Shown: positions 1 to 8,801 of the stretch, in pieces
Numbering within the stretch: the first letter of the stretch is position 1
Layout: the number at the start of each line of letters is the position of its first letter
From: Pseudomonadota bacterium
GTDB lineage: Bacteria > Pseudomonadota > Gammaproteobacteria > Steroidobacterales > Steroidobacteraceae
Reading direction: 5' to 3'
NCBI GenBank assembly: GCA_021779535.1
Contig: JAJYAM010000022.1
Location: forward strand, 1 to 36,471
DNA length: 36,471 bases
Translations under genes and position numbers: made by a program
The notes under the pieces: model-generated
Databases searched by the model: none
What the model was told of the DNA's origin: nothing
What the model saw: only the letters and a program-made list of their open reading frames with translations

Positions 1-519
1 CGGCGCGGCAGTCCCCGCCGGGTGCGTCGAGTCGCCGGCGGCCGGTGCCGGCGGCGCATCGGCACTCGGCGGCGGCGCCTCCACCGGCGCGGTCGCGGGC
101 ACGGCGGGGATCGGCCGCTCGCCGAAGCGCAGCCGCCACGGCTTCCACCACAGCACGCCCGCGATCAGCACCGCGAGCAGCGCGACGCCGAGCGCCGGTC
201 GCATCGAGGACCGCCCGCCGAACCGGGCGCCCGCGGCGATCCGGATCGCCATCTCCGGGTTGACCTGTTCCGGCACCGGCGCGTCCAGCTGTCCGATCAT
301 CTCGGCGACGTCCGCGTTCGGTATCCCGAGCAGGGCCGCGTACTTCCTCAGATGGCCTTTCGCGTACACCGGCGCGCCCAGGTTCGCGAATTCGCCGCTC
401 TCGAGCGCCTCGATGATCCGCGGGTCGACCCGCAGGTCGTCGGCGGCCTGTGGCACGCTGAGACCCCGCCGCTCCCGCGCCGCGCGCAGGCGCGCGGGAA
501 GGTCCGCGGTGAGGTTCAT
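1..519 (-). CDS. rodZ: RodZ-like cytoskeletal HTH membrane protein (3' part missing)
   Basis: This is the first 173 codons of a gene that runs off the left edge. The N-terminal 75 or so residues form a RodZ-type helix-turn-helix domain (LRAARERRGLSVPQAADDLR, then a segment with GEFANLGAPVYAKGHLRKYA). A single membrane helix follows at about residues 108-124 (ALGVALLAVLIAGVLWW), then a Pro/Ala-rich linker. RodZ links MreB to the cell-wall elongation machinery, with the HTH domain in the cytoplasm. The C-terminal periplasmic domain lies outside the window. The ATG at 519 overlaps the stop of the upstream pilF gene as ATGA, which implies translational coupling. The order rlmN-pilF-rodZ is typical of gammaproteobacteria and supports the name. 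Confidence 0.85.
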   Translation of the reverse strand, partial: MNLTADLPARLRAARERRGLSVPQAADDLRVDPRIIEALESGEFANLGAPVYAKGHLRKYAALLGIPNADVAEMIGQLDAPVPEQVNPEMAIRIAAGARFGGRSSMRPALGVALLAVLIAGVLWWKPWRLRFGERPIPAVPATAPVEAPPPSADAPPAPAAGDSTHPAGTAAP

Positions 520-1301
520 GGGCCGACGCCGGCGTGCAGCATCCGTGCTTCGGTCGAGGTCGGAAACTTGCGCGCGAGCTCACCCGCGTAGCCGTCGGCC
601 GCGCTCGCATGCCCGAGCGCGCGCTCCGCGCGCACGCCGATCCAGAGCACCGGCGGGCTCGGCGGGTTGACCGCGAGATCCTGCCGGACGATCTTCGCCG
701 CCTGCGCCGGGTCGCCGCGCCGCATCGCGAGATCCGCCGACTCCAGCAGCGCCTCGGGCATGTTCGGGCGCACCACCAGCGCGCGCTCGAAGTAGTTCTG
801 CGCGGCGGCGTCGTTCCCGGCACCCTCGAGGCACACGCCGGCGTTCACCATCGCGACCTCCGGCGTCTGGTACAAGGGGTTCGCGATCACCTCGCGAAAC
901 ACCTTCTCGCCTTCGGCGTAATGGTGGGTGCGGCACAAGTAGCCGCCGTAGGTGTTCATCACGTCCGGATCCTGGCGGCCGAGACTCGCCGCCTCGCGGT
1001 ACGCGCGGCGCGCCTTCGACGCCTCGCCGAGCCGCTCATAGACGACGCCGGCGGTCGCCTGCACGGTCGCGTTGCGCGGATCCTCCTGCAGTGCGCGCTC
1101 GATGAACAGCCGCGCGTCGGCGAGCTTCCCGAGCTTGAGGTAGGCGACCGAGAGCTGCACGTTGTCGATCGCCGCCTGCTTCGGGTTGGCGCCCGGCGCG
1201 AGCTGACTGTCGTTGGACGCGCAACCCCCGAGCGCGAGCGCCGCGGCGAGCGCGGTGGCGGCGAGCGCGGCGGCGGCGAGCGGTAGCCGCCGGGCGCTCA
1301 T
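516..1301 (-). CDS. pilF: PilF/PilW type IV pilus TPR lipoprotein
   Basis: A 261-residue lipoprotein. The N-terminus is a signal peptide ending in the lipobox LGGC, with the lipidated cysteine at about residue 27. The rest is tetratricopeptide repeats (for example [22 protein letters not shown]). PilF is the outer-membrane pilotin that helps the PilQ secretin assemble in type IV pilus biogenesis. The start at 1301 was chosen because its ATG overlaps the rlmN stop as ATGA and directly gives the signal peptide. Frames extending further upstream read through rlmN. Its own stop overlaps the start of rodZ in the same way. No other pilus genes are in the window, which is normal because pilF usually sits in this housekeeping block. 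Confidence 0.88.
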   Translation of the reverse strand: MSARRLPLAAAALAATALAAALALGGCASNDSQLAPGANPKQAAIDNVQLSVAYLKLGKLADARLFIERALQEDPRNATVQATAGVVYERLGEASKARRAYREAASLGRQDPDVMNTYGGYLCRTHHYAEGEKVFREVIANPLYQTPEVAMVNAGVCLEGAGNDAAAQNYFERALVVRPNMPEALLESADLAMRRGDPAQAAKIVRQDLAVNPPSPPVLWIGVRAERALGHASAADGYAGELARKFPTSTEARMLHAGVGP

Positions 1302-2431
1302 GGGATCGCCTCCGCCGGCGTTCTCCCGAGCTTCGTCCCCAGCCGCACCAAGACCCGGTCCCGGACCCGGCCCGCGAGCTGGCCGCACGCCGCATCGATG
1401 TCGTCGCCGCGGGTTCGCCGGATCGTCGCGATCACTCCCATGTCGTTCAATATATCCCGAAACGCGAGGATCGCCGCGTCCGGCGAACGGGTGAAGCGGG
1501 TTCCGGCGAACGGATTGAACGGAATCAGGTTCAGCTTCGCGGGCCGCCCGCGCAGCAGCCGCGCGAGCTGCCGCGCGTGTTCCGGCTGGTCGTTGACCCG
1601 GTCCAGCATCACGTACTCGAACGTCACGCTGCGCCCGTTCTGGCGTTCCAGGTAATGCCAGCACGCCGCGAGCAGCTCGGCGATCGGATGCTTGCGGTTG
1701 ATCGGCACCAGCTGGTCACGCAGCGCGTCGTTCGGCGCGTGCAGGCTCACCGCGAGCGCGACGTTGCAGTCCTCGGCGAGCCGGTAGATCTGCGGCACCA
1801 GGCCCGAGGTGCTGAGCGTGACCCGGCGGCGCGACAGATCGTAGGCCAGGTCGTCGAGCAGGATCCGCATCGCCGGCAGCACGTTGCGGTAGTTCGCGAG
1901 CGGTTCGCCCATCCCCATGAACACCACGTTGGTGATCGGCTGGGGCACCTCGCCGGCCGCCGCCGCCGCGGCGGCGAGCTCGTGCCGCGCGAGCCAGACC
2001 TGGCCGACGATTTCGGCCGCGCTCAAATTGCGATTGAACCCCTGGACCGCGGTCGCACAGAAACCGCAGTCCATCGCGCAGCCGACCTGGCTCGAGATGC
2101 ACAGCGTCCCGCGGCCGGGCTCCGGGATGAACACCGTCTCGATCCCCTGGGTCTCGTCCATCCGCAGCAGCCACTTGCGGGTGCCGTCGCTCGAGGACCG
2201 GGACGCGACGATCTGTGGAACCGCGATCGTCGCCGCGGCCTCGAGCTCGGCCCGAAAGCCCTTCGCGAGGTCGGTCATCTCCTGGAAACCCGACGCGCCG
2301 CGACGATGGATCCAGTGCAGCAGCTGCCGCGCGCGGAACGGCTTCGCGCCGAAACGCGCGGCGACGAACGCCTCGAGCTCGGCCCGTGGCAGGCCGAGGA
2401 GGTTCACGCGATCGTCGACCGAGGCGGACAT
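1298..2431 (-). CDS. rlmN: Dual-specificity 23S rRNA/tRNA methyltransferase RlmN
   Basis: A 377-residue radical-SAM enzyme that methylates C2 of A2503 in 23S rRNA and A37 of some tRNAs. The cluster motif is CAMDCGFC (Cys118, Cys122, Cys125), followed by the family signatures VFMGMGEP and RRVTLSTSG. The second catalytic cysteine expected near the C-terminus is visible in the segment [15 protein letters not shown]. Length and start ([14 protein letters not shown], reading straight into the N-terminal domain) are normal for the family. It lies 28 bases downstream of ndk and overlaps pilF by four bases, so ndk-rlmN-pilF-rodZ probably form one transcript. Confidence 0.95.
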   Translation of the reverse strand: MSASVDDRVNLLGLPRAELEAFVAARFGAKPFRARQLLHWIHRRGASGFQEMTDLAKGFRAELEAAATIAVPQIVASRSSSDGTRKWLLRMDETQGIETVFIPEPGRGTLCISSQVGCAMDCGFCATAVQGFNRNLSAAEIVGQVWLARHELAAAAAAAGEVPQPITNVVFMGMGEPLANYRNVLPAMRILLDDLAYDLSRRRVTLSTSGLVPQIYRLAEDCNVALAVSLHAPNDALRDQLVPINRKHPIAELLAACWHYLERQNGRSVTFEYVMLDRVNDQPEHARQLARLLRGRPAKLNLIPFNPFAGTRFTRSPDAAILAFRDILNDMGVIATIRRTRGDDIDAACGQLAGRVRDRVLVRLGTKLGRTPAEAIP

Positions 2432-2459
2432 CTCGTTGCGCTCCAGGGCGATACCGCGG

Positions 2460-2891
2460 TCAGCGGGTTCGCGGGCAGATCTCGGTCTCGCTGAAGAAGA
2501 ACGCGATCTCGCGGGCCGCGGTGTCGGCGGCGTCCGAGCCGTGCGCGACGTTCTCGTCGATCGAGCTCGCGAGGTCGGCGCGGATCGTGCCCTTCGCCGC
2601 CTTCTTCGGGTCCGTCGCCCCCATGACCTCGCGGTTCTTCGCGATCGCGTCCTCGCCCTCGAGCACCTGCACCATCACCGGCCCCGAGGTCATGAACCGC
2701 ACCAGGTCCTTGTAGAACGGCCGCTCGCGATGCACGCCGTAGAACGCCTCGGCTTGCGCCTGCGACAGATGCAGCATCCGCGCGGCGACGATCCGCAGGC
2801 CCGCCGCCTCGAACCGGCAATAGACCTCGCCGATCAGGTTGCGGGAGACACCGTCGGGCTTGACGATGGAAAGGGTACGCTCGATGGACAT
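2460..2891 (-). CDS. ndk: Nucleoside diphosphate kinase
   Basis: A 143-residue protein of normal length that begins [15 protein letters not shown]. It transfers the gamma phosphate between nucleoside tri- and diphosphates in the cytoplasm through a phosphohistidine. The catalytic histidine is in NVAHGSDA and the P-loop-like kpn motif is in ERPFYKDLV. The frame is open upstream to about 2990, but the ATG at 2891 is where family similarity begins, and a sequence containing GAGG lies just before it. A candidate sigma-70 promoter lies about 70 bases upstream. ndk is therefore likely the first gene of the ndk-rlmN-pilF-rodZ unit. Confidence 0.96.
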   Translation of the reverse strand: MSIERTLSIVKPDGVSRNLIGEVYCRFEAAGLRIVAARMLHLSQAQAEAFYGVHRERPFYKDLVRFMTSGPVMVQVLEGEDAIAKNREVMGATDPKKAAKGTIRADLASSIDENVAHGSDAADTAAREIAFFFSETEICPRTR

Positions 2892-2930
2892 GGACGACCT
2901 CGGGAACTTCGGTGGCGCGGAATGCATCGC

Positions 2931-2947
2931 GGTCCCTCCGCGGGACC
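2931..2947 (-). promoter_or_regulatory. Small hairpin in the ndk leader
   Basis: Six-base arms GGTCCC and GGGACC flank a five-base loop, between the candidate promoter and the ndk start. There is no T-run, so it does not look like a terminator. It may only stabilise the 5' end of the mRNA. Confidence 0.3.
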
Positions 2948-2961
2948 GGCAAAGACCGACA

Positions 2962-2990
2962 ACTTTACTGAACCCCGCCTGGACAGGCAA
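2962..2990 (-). promoter_or_regulatory. Candidate sigma-70 promoter for ndk
   Basis: On the minus strand, TTGCCT (2990-2985) is separated by 17 bases from TAAAGT (2967-2962). Each hexamer matches the consensus at four of six positions with ideal spacing. It lies in the only intergenic gap (2892-3023) upstream of ndk. This is a prediction from sequence alone. Confidence 0.45.
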
Positions 2991-3023
2991 ACCGCGCGGG
3001 CGCCGGGCGCCGCGGTCGAGCGC

Positions 3024-3668
3024 TCAGGGCTTCAGGTCCAAGCCGCGCTGTGCCGCGAGAACCGCCGCCTCCACGCGCGAGGACAACCCCAGCTTGCGCA
3101 GGATCGCCTTGACGTGAAGCTTCACGGTGCCGTCGCAGATGCCGAGCCGGCGGGCGATGATCTTGTTGCTCTCGCCCTCGGCGAGGTGGCGCAGGATCTC
3201 GAGCTCGCGCGGCGTCAGATCGTCGATCAACATCGGGTATTTCTGCTGGTCCGCCCCTCCCCGCTGCACCACCTTCGCGAGCACCGTGGTGAGCTCCGGC
3301 GTGACCACGGTCTTGCCGGCGATGATCGCGTGCAGGGCCGCCACCAGCGCATCCGGATCCATGTCTTTCAGCAGATAGCCTTTTGCGCCGCAACGCAGCG
3401 AGCTGACCAGATCGCGCTCGTCCGTGCTCGTGGTGAGCATCGCCACCGGCCGGCGGAACCCCGCATCGTGCAGGCGCTGCAGTACCGCGATCCCGTTCTC
3501 GCCGGGCATCCGCAGGTCGAGCAGCACCACGTCGGGCGGGCTCTCCCAGGCGATCCGCACGCCGTCCTCGCCGTTTCCGACGGCGCACACGCTGATCCCG
3601 CGGCGTTCCAGCAGGCCCTGCAACCCGACCCGGAACAACGTGTGATCGTCGATGATGAGTACGTGCAT
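3024..3668 (-). CDS. NarL/FixJ-family response regulator
   Basis: A 214-residue two-domain regulator. The receiver domain (about 1-120) has the acidic pair in IIDDHT, the phospho-acceptor Asp51 in VVLLDLRMPG, Thr79 and Lys101. The C-terminal LuxR-type helix-turn-helix (about 148-210) reads LTPRELEILRHLAEGESNKI and then GTVKLHVKAILRKLGL, which closely resembles NarL. It binds DNA when phosphorylated by its partner, which here is clearly the kinase gene ending 7 bases upstream (stop at 3675). Targets cannot be read from the sequence. Because the pair follows dsrN on the same strand, control of the dsr operon or of electron-acceptor use is an attractive inference but unproven. Nitrate response is not established. 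Confidence 0.93.
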   Translation of the reverse strand: MHVLIIDDHTLFRVGLQGLLERRGISVCAVGNGEDGVRIAWESPPDVVLLDLRMPGENGIAVLQRLHDAGFRRPVAMLTTSTDERDLVSSLRCGAKGYLLKDMDPDALVAALHAIIAGKTVVTPELTTVLAKVVQRGGADQQKYPMLIDDLTPRELEILRHLAEGESNKIIARRLGICDGTVKLHVKAILRKLGLSSRVEAAVLAAQRGLDLKP

Positions 3669-3674
3669 CGCCCG

Positions 3675-5285
3675 TTATCCGATCGCGCCGACCGGCGCCC
3701 GGATCTCGTCCATCAATGGGAAGGACAGCGTCACGCGCGTGCCCTCCCCCGCCTCGCTCTCCACTTTCAGCGTGCCGCCGAGGCGCCGCGCCCGGTCTTG
3801 CATGATCGAGAGCCCCAGATGCTCGCCGGGACGCTCTTCGATGTCGCTCTGCCGGAAACCGACGCCGTCGTCCTCGATGAGCACCCAGGCGGTATTGCGC
3901 TCCTCGTCGTCGCGCAGGATCACCCGGACGTGGTGTGCGCGTCCGTGCTTGCGCACGTTCGCGAGCGACTCCTGGACGACGCGCAGAATCTGCATCTCCA
4001 CGTGCGCCGGCAGCGGCGCGCGGCGCCATTCCTGCTGGAAGAAGATGTCGACGCCGCTGTCGTGCGCGAAGCCTTCGACCACCTTCTCGACCGCCGTGAC
4101 GAGGCCGCCGTGATCGATCGGCGCGCGAAACTGGACCAGCAGCTCGCGCAACTCCCGATTGGCCTCGTCGAGGCTGTTGGTGATGCGCCCGAGACAGTGC
4201 CCGACCGCCGGTCGATCGCCCGCCTGAATCGTCTCGTCGAGCGTGCGAACCTGGAAACGCAGGCTGCTCAGGGTCTGCGCCAGCGAATCGTGCAGCTCGT
4301 GCGCGAGCAGGGTGCGCTCCTCCATCACGCCGAGGCGCTTGGACTCCTCGTCCAGGCGCACCTTCTCGATCGCAATGCCGAGGTGGCGGCCGATGTTCTT
4401 CAGCAGATCGTTCAGGTCCTCGCGAGGCAACGGCAGCGGCCGGTCCAGGAACAGGTTGTAGATCCCGAGCACCCGGCCGCGATAGGTCAATGGAACCGCC
4501 ACCATCTCCATGTTCTCGTCGCCGGCGAACAGCGCCCGGCCCAGGTGGTCCCGGCAGACCTCCAGGCCGTGGGATTGCAGCGTTCGCTGCGAGAACGCCC
4601 GGCCGCAGGCGCAGGCGTCCATCGTGATCAGGCGCTCGCGGCCGGCGAGCTCCTCGTCGATGCCCTCGCTCGCCACGAGCCGCAACCGCCCATCCGCGGT
4701 CAGCAGGCGCACCAGCGCCCCGCGCGCTTCGACGACCTCGCTCACGATCTCGAGGAACTTCTTGAGGAGCTGATCGAGGTCACGCGAGGTGTTGATCGTC
4801 GCCGCCACGTCGCACAGGATCTCGAGCGAGCGCGACTTCTGCGCGATGCGGCTCGTGGCCTTCTGCACCCGCGCTTCCATCTGCGCGGACAGACCCGACA
4901 CCATCTCGCCCAAGCCGTTGAGGTCGTGCGCCAGCTCGCGAACCGCGCCGCGCGGCGGCTCGGGAATCCGCGCCGCCAGCTGGCCGGCGCGCATGCGCTC
5001 GGTCCAGACGCGCAACTGCGCGAGCGGCTGCAGGAGATCGCGGCGGATCCGCCGCTCGAGCAGCACCGTGAGCCCCACCGCCGCGGCGATCGCCGCGGGC
5101 GCGAGCACCCACAGCGCCGCGCGCCAGCCGGGCTCCACGTAGAAGAGCGCCGTCACGACGGCGAGCGTCGCCAGCGCGCCGAGCAACGCGGGCAACGGCC
5201 AACCGAGCCCGGCGCTCCCCGAGCCGCCGGTGCGCGACCCGTCGTCGCGCTCGGCGCAACCGAGCCTGTGCCCGATGGCATCCAT
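3675..5285 (-). CDS. NarX-type sensor histidine kinase without periplasmic sensor, with GAF domain
   Basis: A 536-residue kinase. Two membrane helices (about 30-50 and 55-78) are separated by only a few residues, so there is no periplasmic ligand domain like that of NarX or NarQ. A HAMP-like segment (80-130), a coiled coil (about 132-165) and a GAF domain (about 165-305) follow. The dimerisation/phospho-acceptor domain is HisKA_3 (AHELHDSLAQTL, His332), then an HATPase_c domain with VVQESLANVRKHG and IEDDGVGF. The GAF domain has Cys225 and Cys227 (DACACG) and Cys244 (LEVCRDH), which could bind a metal, heme or cluster or act as redox switches. The ATG at 5285 has AGGGG about 10 bases upstream; a TTG at 5315 is the alternative. 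It lies 91 bases downstream of dsrN and pairs with the adjacent regulator. Confidence 0.9.
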   Translation of the reverse strand: MDAIGHRLGCAERDDGSRTGGSGSAGLGWPLPALLGALATLAVVTALFYVEPGWRAALWVLAPAAIAAAVGLTVLLERRIRRDLLQPLAQLRVWTERMRAGQLAARIPEPPRGAVRELAHDLNGLGEMVSGLSAQMEARVQKATSRIAQKSRSLEILCDVAATINTSRDLDQLLKKFLEIVSEVVEARGALVRLLTADGRLRLVASEGIDEELAGRERLITMDACACGRAFSQRTLQSHGLEVCRDHLGRALFAGDENMEMVAVPLTYRGRVLGIYNLFLDRPLPLPREDLNDLLKNIGRHLGIAIEKVRLDEESKRLGVMEERTLLAHELHDSLAQTLSSLRFQVRTLDETIQAGDRPAVGHCLGRITNSLDEANRELRELLVQFRAPIDHGGLVTAVEKVVEGFAHDSGVDIFFQQEWRRAPLPAHVEMQILRVVQESLANVRKHGRAHHVRVILRDDEERNTAWVLIEDDGVGFRQSDIEERPGEHLGLSIMQDRARRLGGTLKVESEAGEGTRVTLSFPLMDEIRAPVGAIG

Positions 5286-5376
5286 TCTCTTGCGGCCCCT
5301 AGACACGCCGACCAAGGCCTATTAGAGAACGCTAAACTAATCCCCGCGGAACCGCAAGGAACCGGGCTCGACGCGA

Positions 5377-6771
5377 TCAGGCGCCGGTGGCGGCGGGCAT
5401 CGGTGCGCCGCGGGCACAGCGGCGCACGAAACCCACGAACCGCCGCGCCCAGCGATTGGCCGGCGAATCCTGCAGGTGCGCGTAGCTCGCGAGCACGTTG
5501 CGGTAGACGATGCCGTCGCGATGGCCGTCGATGCCGGTGCCGCGCAGGACGTCGTACGCGAACTCGAGGCCGGCGTCGACGTCGGTCAGCGTCGAGTAAT
5601 GAAACTCATGCGCATCGAATTGCGTCCGTTCGTTCGGCCACGGCCCCTTGCCGGTCTCCCGCAGCCGCACGTACCCGTGCCCCGCCGGACGGTCGTTCAT
5701 CACCACCTCCGCCGGGATCGCGCCGACCATCTCGACCCGCCGGCCGTGCCAGCGGATCGCGCGGGCGAGATACATCAGGCCGCCGCATTCGGCGTACACC
5801 GGCAAGCCCGCGTCGATCGCGGTGCGCAGCGCCCCGCGCAGTCCCCGGTTGTCGCGCAGCGCGTCGAGATGGGTTTCCGGAAAGCCGCCGCCGATGAACA
5901 ACCCGTCGACGTCGGGCAGTTGCGCGTCGCGCAGCGTGTCGAACGGCACCAGTTCGGCGCCCGCGTCCCGGAACGCATCCAGGTCCGACGCGTAATAGAA
6001 GCCGAACGCCGCATCGCGCGCGATCCCGATGCGCACGTCGGCGCGTGGCGGCGTGGCCCGCGCGCTCGCGCGCACCGCGGGCAGCGGCGGCGCCGTCGCG
6101 GCGACGTCCGACAACCGGTCGAGATCGACGCCGGCGCCGATCCTCGCCGCGATGGTCGCGACGATGCGCTCCGCCTCCCGCAATTCGTGGCTCGGGATCA
6201 GCCCCAGGTGGCGCTCGGTGATCGCGAGGGCCGGCTGCAGGCCGATCGCGCCGATCACCGGCACCGACGTGTAATGCTCGACCGCCGCCCGCAATCTTCC
6301 CTCGTGGCGGGTGCTCGCGACCTTGTTCAGGATCACGCCGGCGATGCGCACGTCCGGTGCGAACGCCTGATAGCCGAGGATCAACGGCGCGATCCCGCGC
6401 GCGATGCCTTCGGTGTCGACGACCAGCACGACCGGCAGTCCGAGCAGCCGCGCCAGCGCGGCGTTGCTGTCGCCGCCGTGCAAGTCCTGCCCGTCGTGCA
6501 GGCCTTTGTTGCCCTCGACGAGCGCGACGTCCGCGGTCCCGGCGTGACGGGCGAATCGCGCCCGGATCTCCTCCGGGCCGAGGGTGCGGAAATCGAGCGT
6601 GTGGCACGGCCGGCCCGCGGCTTCGGTGAGCCACATCGGATCGATGTAGTCGGGGCCCTTCTTGAACGGCTGCACGCGCAACCCGCGAAGCGCCAGCGCC
6701 CGGCACAATCCCAGGCTCACGACCGTCTTGCCCGACGACTTGTGGGTGGCGGAGATCATCAGTCGGGGCAC
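5377..6771 (-). CDS. dsrN: DsrN, siroheme amidase (cobyrinate a,c-diamide synthase family)
   Basis: A 464-residue CbiA/CobB-type glutamine-dependent amidotransferase. The N-terminal ATP-binding domain begins ISATHKSSGKT. The C-terminal class I glutamine amidotransferase-like domain has its nucleophile, about Cys329, in YAECGGLMYLA. In Allochromatium DsrN is proposed to amidate siroheme to the siroamide used by DsrAB, which fits its place as the last gene of this operon. Cobalamin synthesis is the alternative role, but no other cob genes are present. The start is taken as the GTG at 6771, giving MPRLMISATHK, because GAGAGG sits 8 bases before it, overlapping the dsrP stop. The internal ATG at 6759 has no such site. 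Confidence 0.88.
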   Translation of the reverse strand: MPRLMISATHKSSGKTVVSLGLCRALALRGLRVQPFKKGPDYIDPMWLTEAAGRPCHTLDFRTLGPEEIRARFARHAGTADVALVEGNKGLHDGQDLHGGDSNAALARLLGLPVVLVVDTEGIARGIAPLILGYQAFAPDVRIAGVILNKVASTRHEGRLRAAVEHYTSVPVIGAIGLQPALAITERHLGLIPSHELREAERIVATIAARIGAGVDLDRLSDVAATAPPLPAVRASARATPPRADVRIGIARDAAFGFYYASDLDAFRDAGAELVPFDTLRDAQLPDVDGLFIGGGFPETHLDALRDNRGLRGALRTAIDAGLPVYAECGGLMYLARAIRWHGRRVEMVGAIPAEVVMNDRPAGHGYVRLRETGKGPWPNERTQFDAHEFHYSTLTDVDAGLEFAYDVLRGTGIDGHRDGIVYRNVLASYAHLQDSPANRWARRFVGFVRRCARGAPMPAATGA

Positions 6772-6785
6772 GATCGGGGCCTCTC

Positions 6786-8024
6786 TCAGGCCGCCGCGTC
6801 GGTCGCGTCGGCGCCGGCGATCCGCGCCGCGGGCTCGACGGCGTCGTCCGCCAGGCTCTCCGGCATGAACGGCAGGAGCTTCAGCGCGAACAACGTGACG
6901 ATGGCGGCCCACGCGCACCCGGCGAGACCGAGCGCGCACTCCGGCAAGCTCGGCGTGTAGGCGTTCACCACGCCGTCGTAGAAGGAGCTCGAGACCGCCA
7001 TCCCGGGAAAGATCGACAGCGGCCAGGCCTGGCCGCCGACGATGATGTCGTAGACGAGTGCCAGCCCTCCGGCGACGATGCTGAGCGATCCCCAAACGAC
7101 GGCCGCACGCGATCGGCGCGTCTGCGGCAGCCAGAACAGCAGCATCGGCAGCACGCCCCCGAGGAATACCGCTCCGCCCCAGAAGAGGAACGTATAGACG
7201 CCGCCGTCCCGGAGCAGGAACGCCTCCGCGCCGGCGAACTCGGACTCGTAGAGCTTGGTCACGTGGAACGCGAGCAGGAAATACAGGACCGCCGCGGCGA
7301 ACACCCCGAGCAGGTTCTTCAGCCGCATCACGACCGCATCGCCGAGCGGCCGTCCGGTCGCCTTGCACGCGCTCATCAGCACCAGCAGCAGTATCGCCAG
7401 GCCGAACGCGAACGACATCACGATGAACATCGGCGCCATGATCGCTTCGTCGTACGGCTGGCGCGCGACCAGGAAGCCGAAGATCGATCCGGTGCCCGTC
7501 GTCAGGATCAGCCGCCACAGGAACGCGGCCGTGCCGACCCGGCGGGTATGGTCGTTCAGCCGCCGTTCCATCATCACCCACAGGTACGCGCCGGTCACGC
7601 CCAGGAAACCGGTGTAGAGGAAGATGTTCCACGCGAAGATCGAACGGAAATTGTAGTGCGTCATCGCGACGGCCAAACGGTCCGGCCGGCCGAGGTCGAG
7701 CACCAGGACGAGCAGTCCGCCCGACAGCAACGCGATCGCGAGCAGACCCGACAGCCGTGCCAGCGGTTTGTAGGCCACCTTGCCGAACACCGACGCGATC
7801 GAGGCGGTGTTGAGCGCACCCGACGCCGCGACGATCAGGAATACCGCGATCACGTGCGGCACGCCCCAGACCACTTGATTGGTCATGCCGGTGATCACGT
7901 GACCGATGTGCTCCATGAACCACGCGGCCGTCAGCCCCGCCGCGATGAGTCCCGCGAGGAGCGCCGCGAGCGCCCAGAAGCCGGCGCCGCGTCCTTCGAT
8001 CTCTCGGTAGTGGATCGCGCTCAT
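6786..8024 (-). CDS. dsrP: DsrP, NrfD-like integral membrane subunit of DsrMKJOP
   Basis: A 412-residue hydrophobic protein of the NrfD/PsrC family with roughly ten membrane helices (for example FWALAALLAGLIAAGLTAAW and ALLSGGLLVLVLDLGRPDRL). It is the quinone-interacting membrane anchor of the DsrMKJOP complex and works with the periplasmic iron-sulfur protein DsrO and cytochrome DsrJ encoded immediately upstream. The DLGRPDR segment is characteristic of NrfD-type proteins. Three bases separate it from dsrO, and dsrN follows with its ribosome-binding site overlapping the dsrP stop, so the whole stretch is one transcript. Confidence 0.93.
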   Translation of the reverse strand: MSAIHYREIEGRGAGFWALAALLAGLIAAGLTAAWFMEHIGHVITGMTNQVVWGVPHVIAVFLIVAASGALNTASIASVFGKVAYKPLARLSGLLAIALLSGGLLVLVLDLGRPDRLAVAMTHYNFRSIFAWNIFLYTGFLGVTGAYLWVMMERRLNDHTRRVGTAAFLWRLILTTGTGSIFGFLVARQPYDEAIMAPMFIVMSFAFGLAILLLVLMSACKATGRPLGDAVVMRLKNLLGVFAAAVLYFLLAFHVTKLYESEFAGAEAFLLRDGGVYTFLFWGGAVFLGGVLPMLLFWLPQTRRSRAAVVWGSLSIVAGGLALVYDIIVGGQAWPLSIFPGMAVSSSFYDGVVNAYTPSLPECALGLAGCAWAAIVTLFALKLLPFMPESLADDAVEPAARIAGADATDAAA

Positions 8025-8027
8025 CGC

Positions 8028-8801
8028 TCAGAGGCCTTGATAGCGCACGCCCGGATCCATTTGCAGATCGGCACGCAACTGCACGGCGGGATAGGCCGCG
8101 AGCGCGCGCCGGATCGCACTCTGCGGGTCGTTCAGGTCGCCGAAGGTCATGGCCCCGCCCCCTTGCCGCGAACAGGCCTCGACGCAAGCCGGCACTTCAC
8201 CGGCATCGACGCGCGGGACGCACAGCGTGCAGCCCTCGACCGTGCCCTTGCCACGCGGCACGTCGGGCCGTTGGTCGGAGACGTCTTCGGACACGAACGA
8301 ACGCGCCTTGTAGGGACAGGCCATCATGCAGTATCGGCAGCCGATGCACAGGTGCCGATCCACCAGCACGATGCCGTCCGCGCGCTTGAAGGACGCGCCC
8401 GTCGGACACACCTCGACGCAGGCGGGCGCGGCGCAATGCTGGCACATCACCGGCACCGAACGGGACAGGCCGCTCACGGGCTCGGTCACCTCCACCTGGC
8501 GGATCCATTGCGGGTCGCTCGGTCGCCCCTGGTTTATCCAGCCGTTGTACGCCGAGCAGGCGGTCACGCAGGCCGTGCAGCTGCGCCGGCAGCGGGTGGT
8601 GTCGATCAGCAGGCCGAAGCGCCGGGCCGGGCTCGCCGCGGTCGCGCGCCGATGTCCGGCGTCCGCCGCCGCGATCAGGCTCACCCCCGGCGCCACCGCG
8701 AGCGCGACCACCGCCGCCGCGCCCAGCAATCGTCGCCGGGTCGCGTCGATCCCGCCTTCGGGCATCGCCGCGTTCGCAGTCCCGTCGGTCGGTTCGTTCA
8801 T
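8028..8801 (-). CDS. dsrO: DsrO, periplasmic iron-sulfur subunit of DsrMKJOP
   Basis: A 257-residue protein starting with a twin-arginine signal (ATRRRLLGAAAVVALAV, arginines at about 22-24), so the folded protein is exported to the periplasm. Four cysteine groups follow: CRRSCTACVTAC, CQHCAAPACVEVCPTG, CIGCRYCMMACPYKA, and CTLC with the later CVEAC. This is the ferredoxin-like set of NrfC/PsrB-type electron-transfer subunits with several [4Fe-4S] clusters. It links DsrJ and DsrP. The ATG at 8801 overlaps the dsrJ stop as ATGA. The frame stays open further upstream but there lies inside dsrJ, so the TAT-bearing start is preferred. Confidence 0.93.
   Translation of the reverse strand: MNEPTDGTANAAMPEGGIDATRRRLLGAAAVVALAVAPGVSLIAAADAGHRRATAASPARRFGLLIDTTRCRRSCTACVTACSAYNGWINQGRPSDPQWIRQVEVTEPVSGLSRSVPVMCQHCAAPACVEVCPTGASFKRADGIVLVDRHLCIGCRYCMMACPYKARSFVSEDVSDQRPDVPRGKGTVEGCTLCVPRVDAGEVPACVEACSRQGGGAMTFGDLNDPQSAIRRALAAYPAVQLRADLQMDPGVRYQGL

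Noticed and set aside
3024-5285. Calling the two-component system NarXL for nitrate response
   Set aside because: The kinase lacks the periplasmic nitrate-sensing domain, so only family-level names are justified.
1917-5897. A 1326-codon open frame on the plus strand
   Set aside because: It lies opposite rlmN, ndk, the regulator, the kinase and dsrN, is rich in Arg, His and Gln, and has no recognisable domain. Long antisense frames are expected in DNA of this GC content.
5377-6771. dsrN as part of a cobalamin pathway
   Set aside because: No other corrin-pathway gene is present, and its position at the end of the dsr operon fits siroheme amidation.
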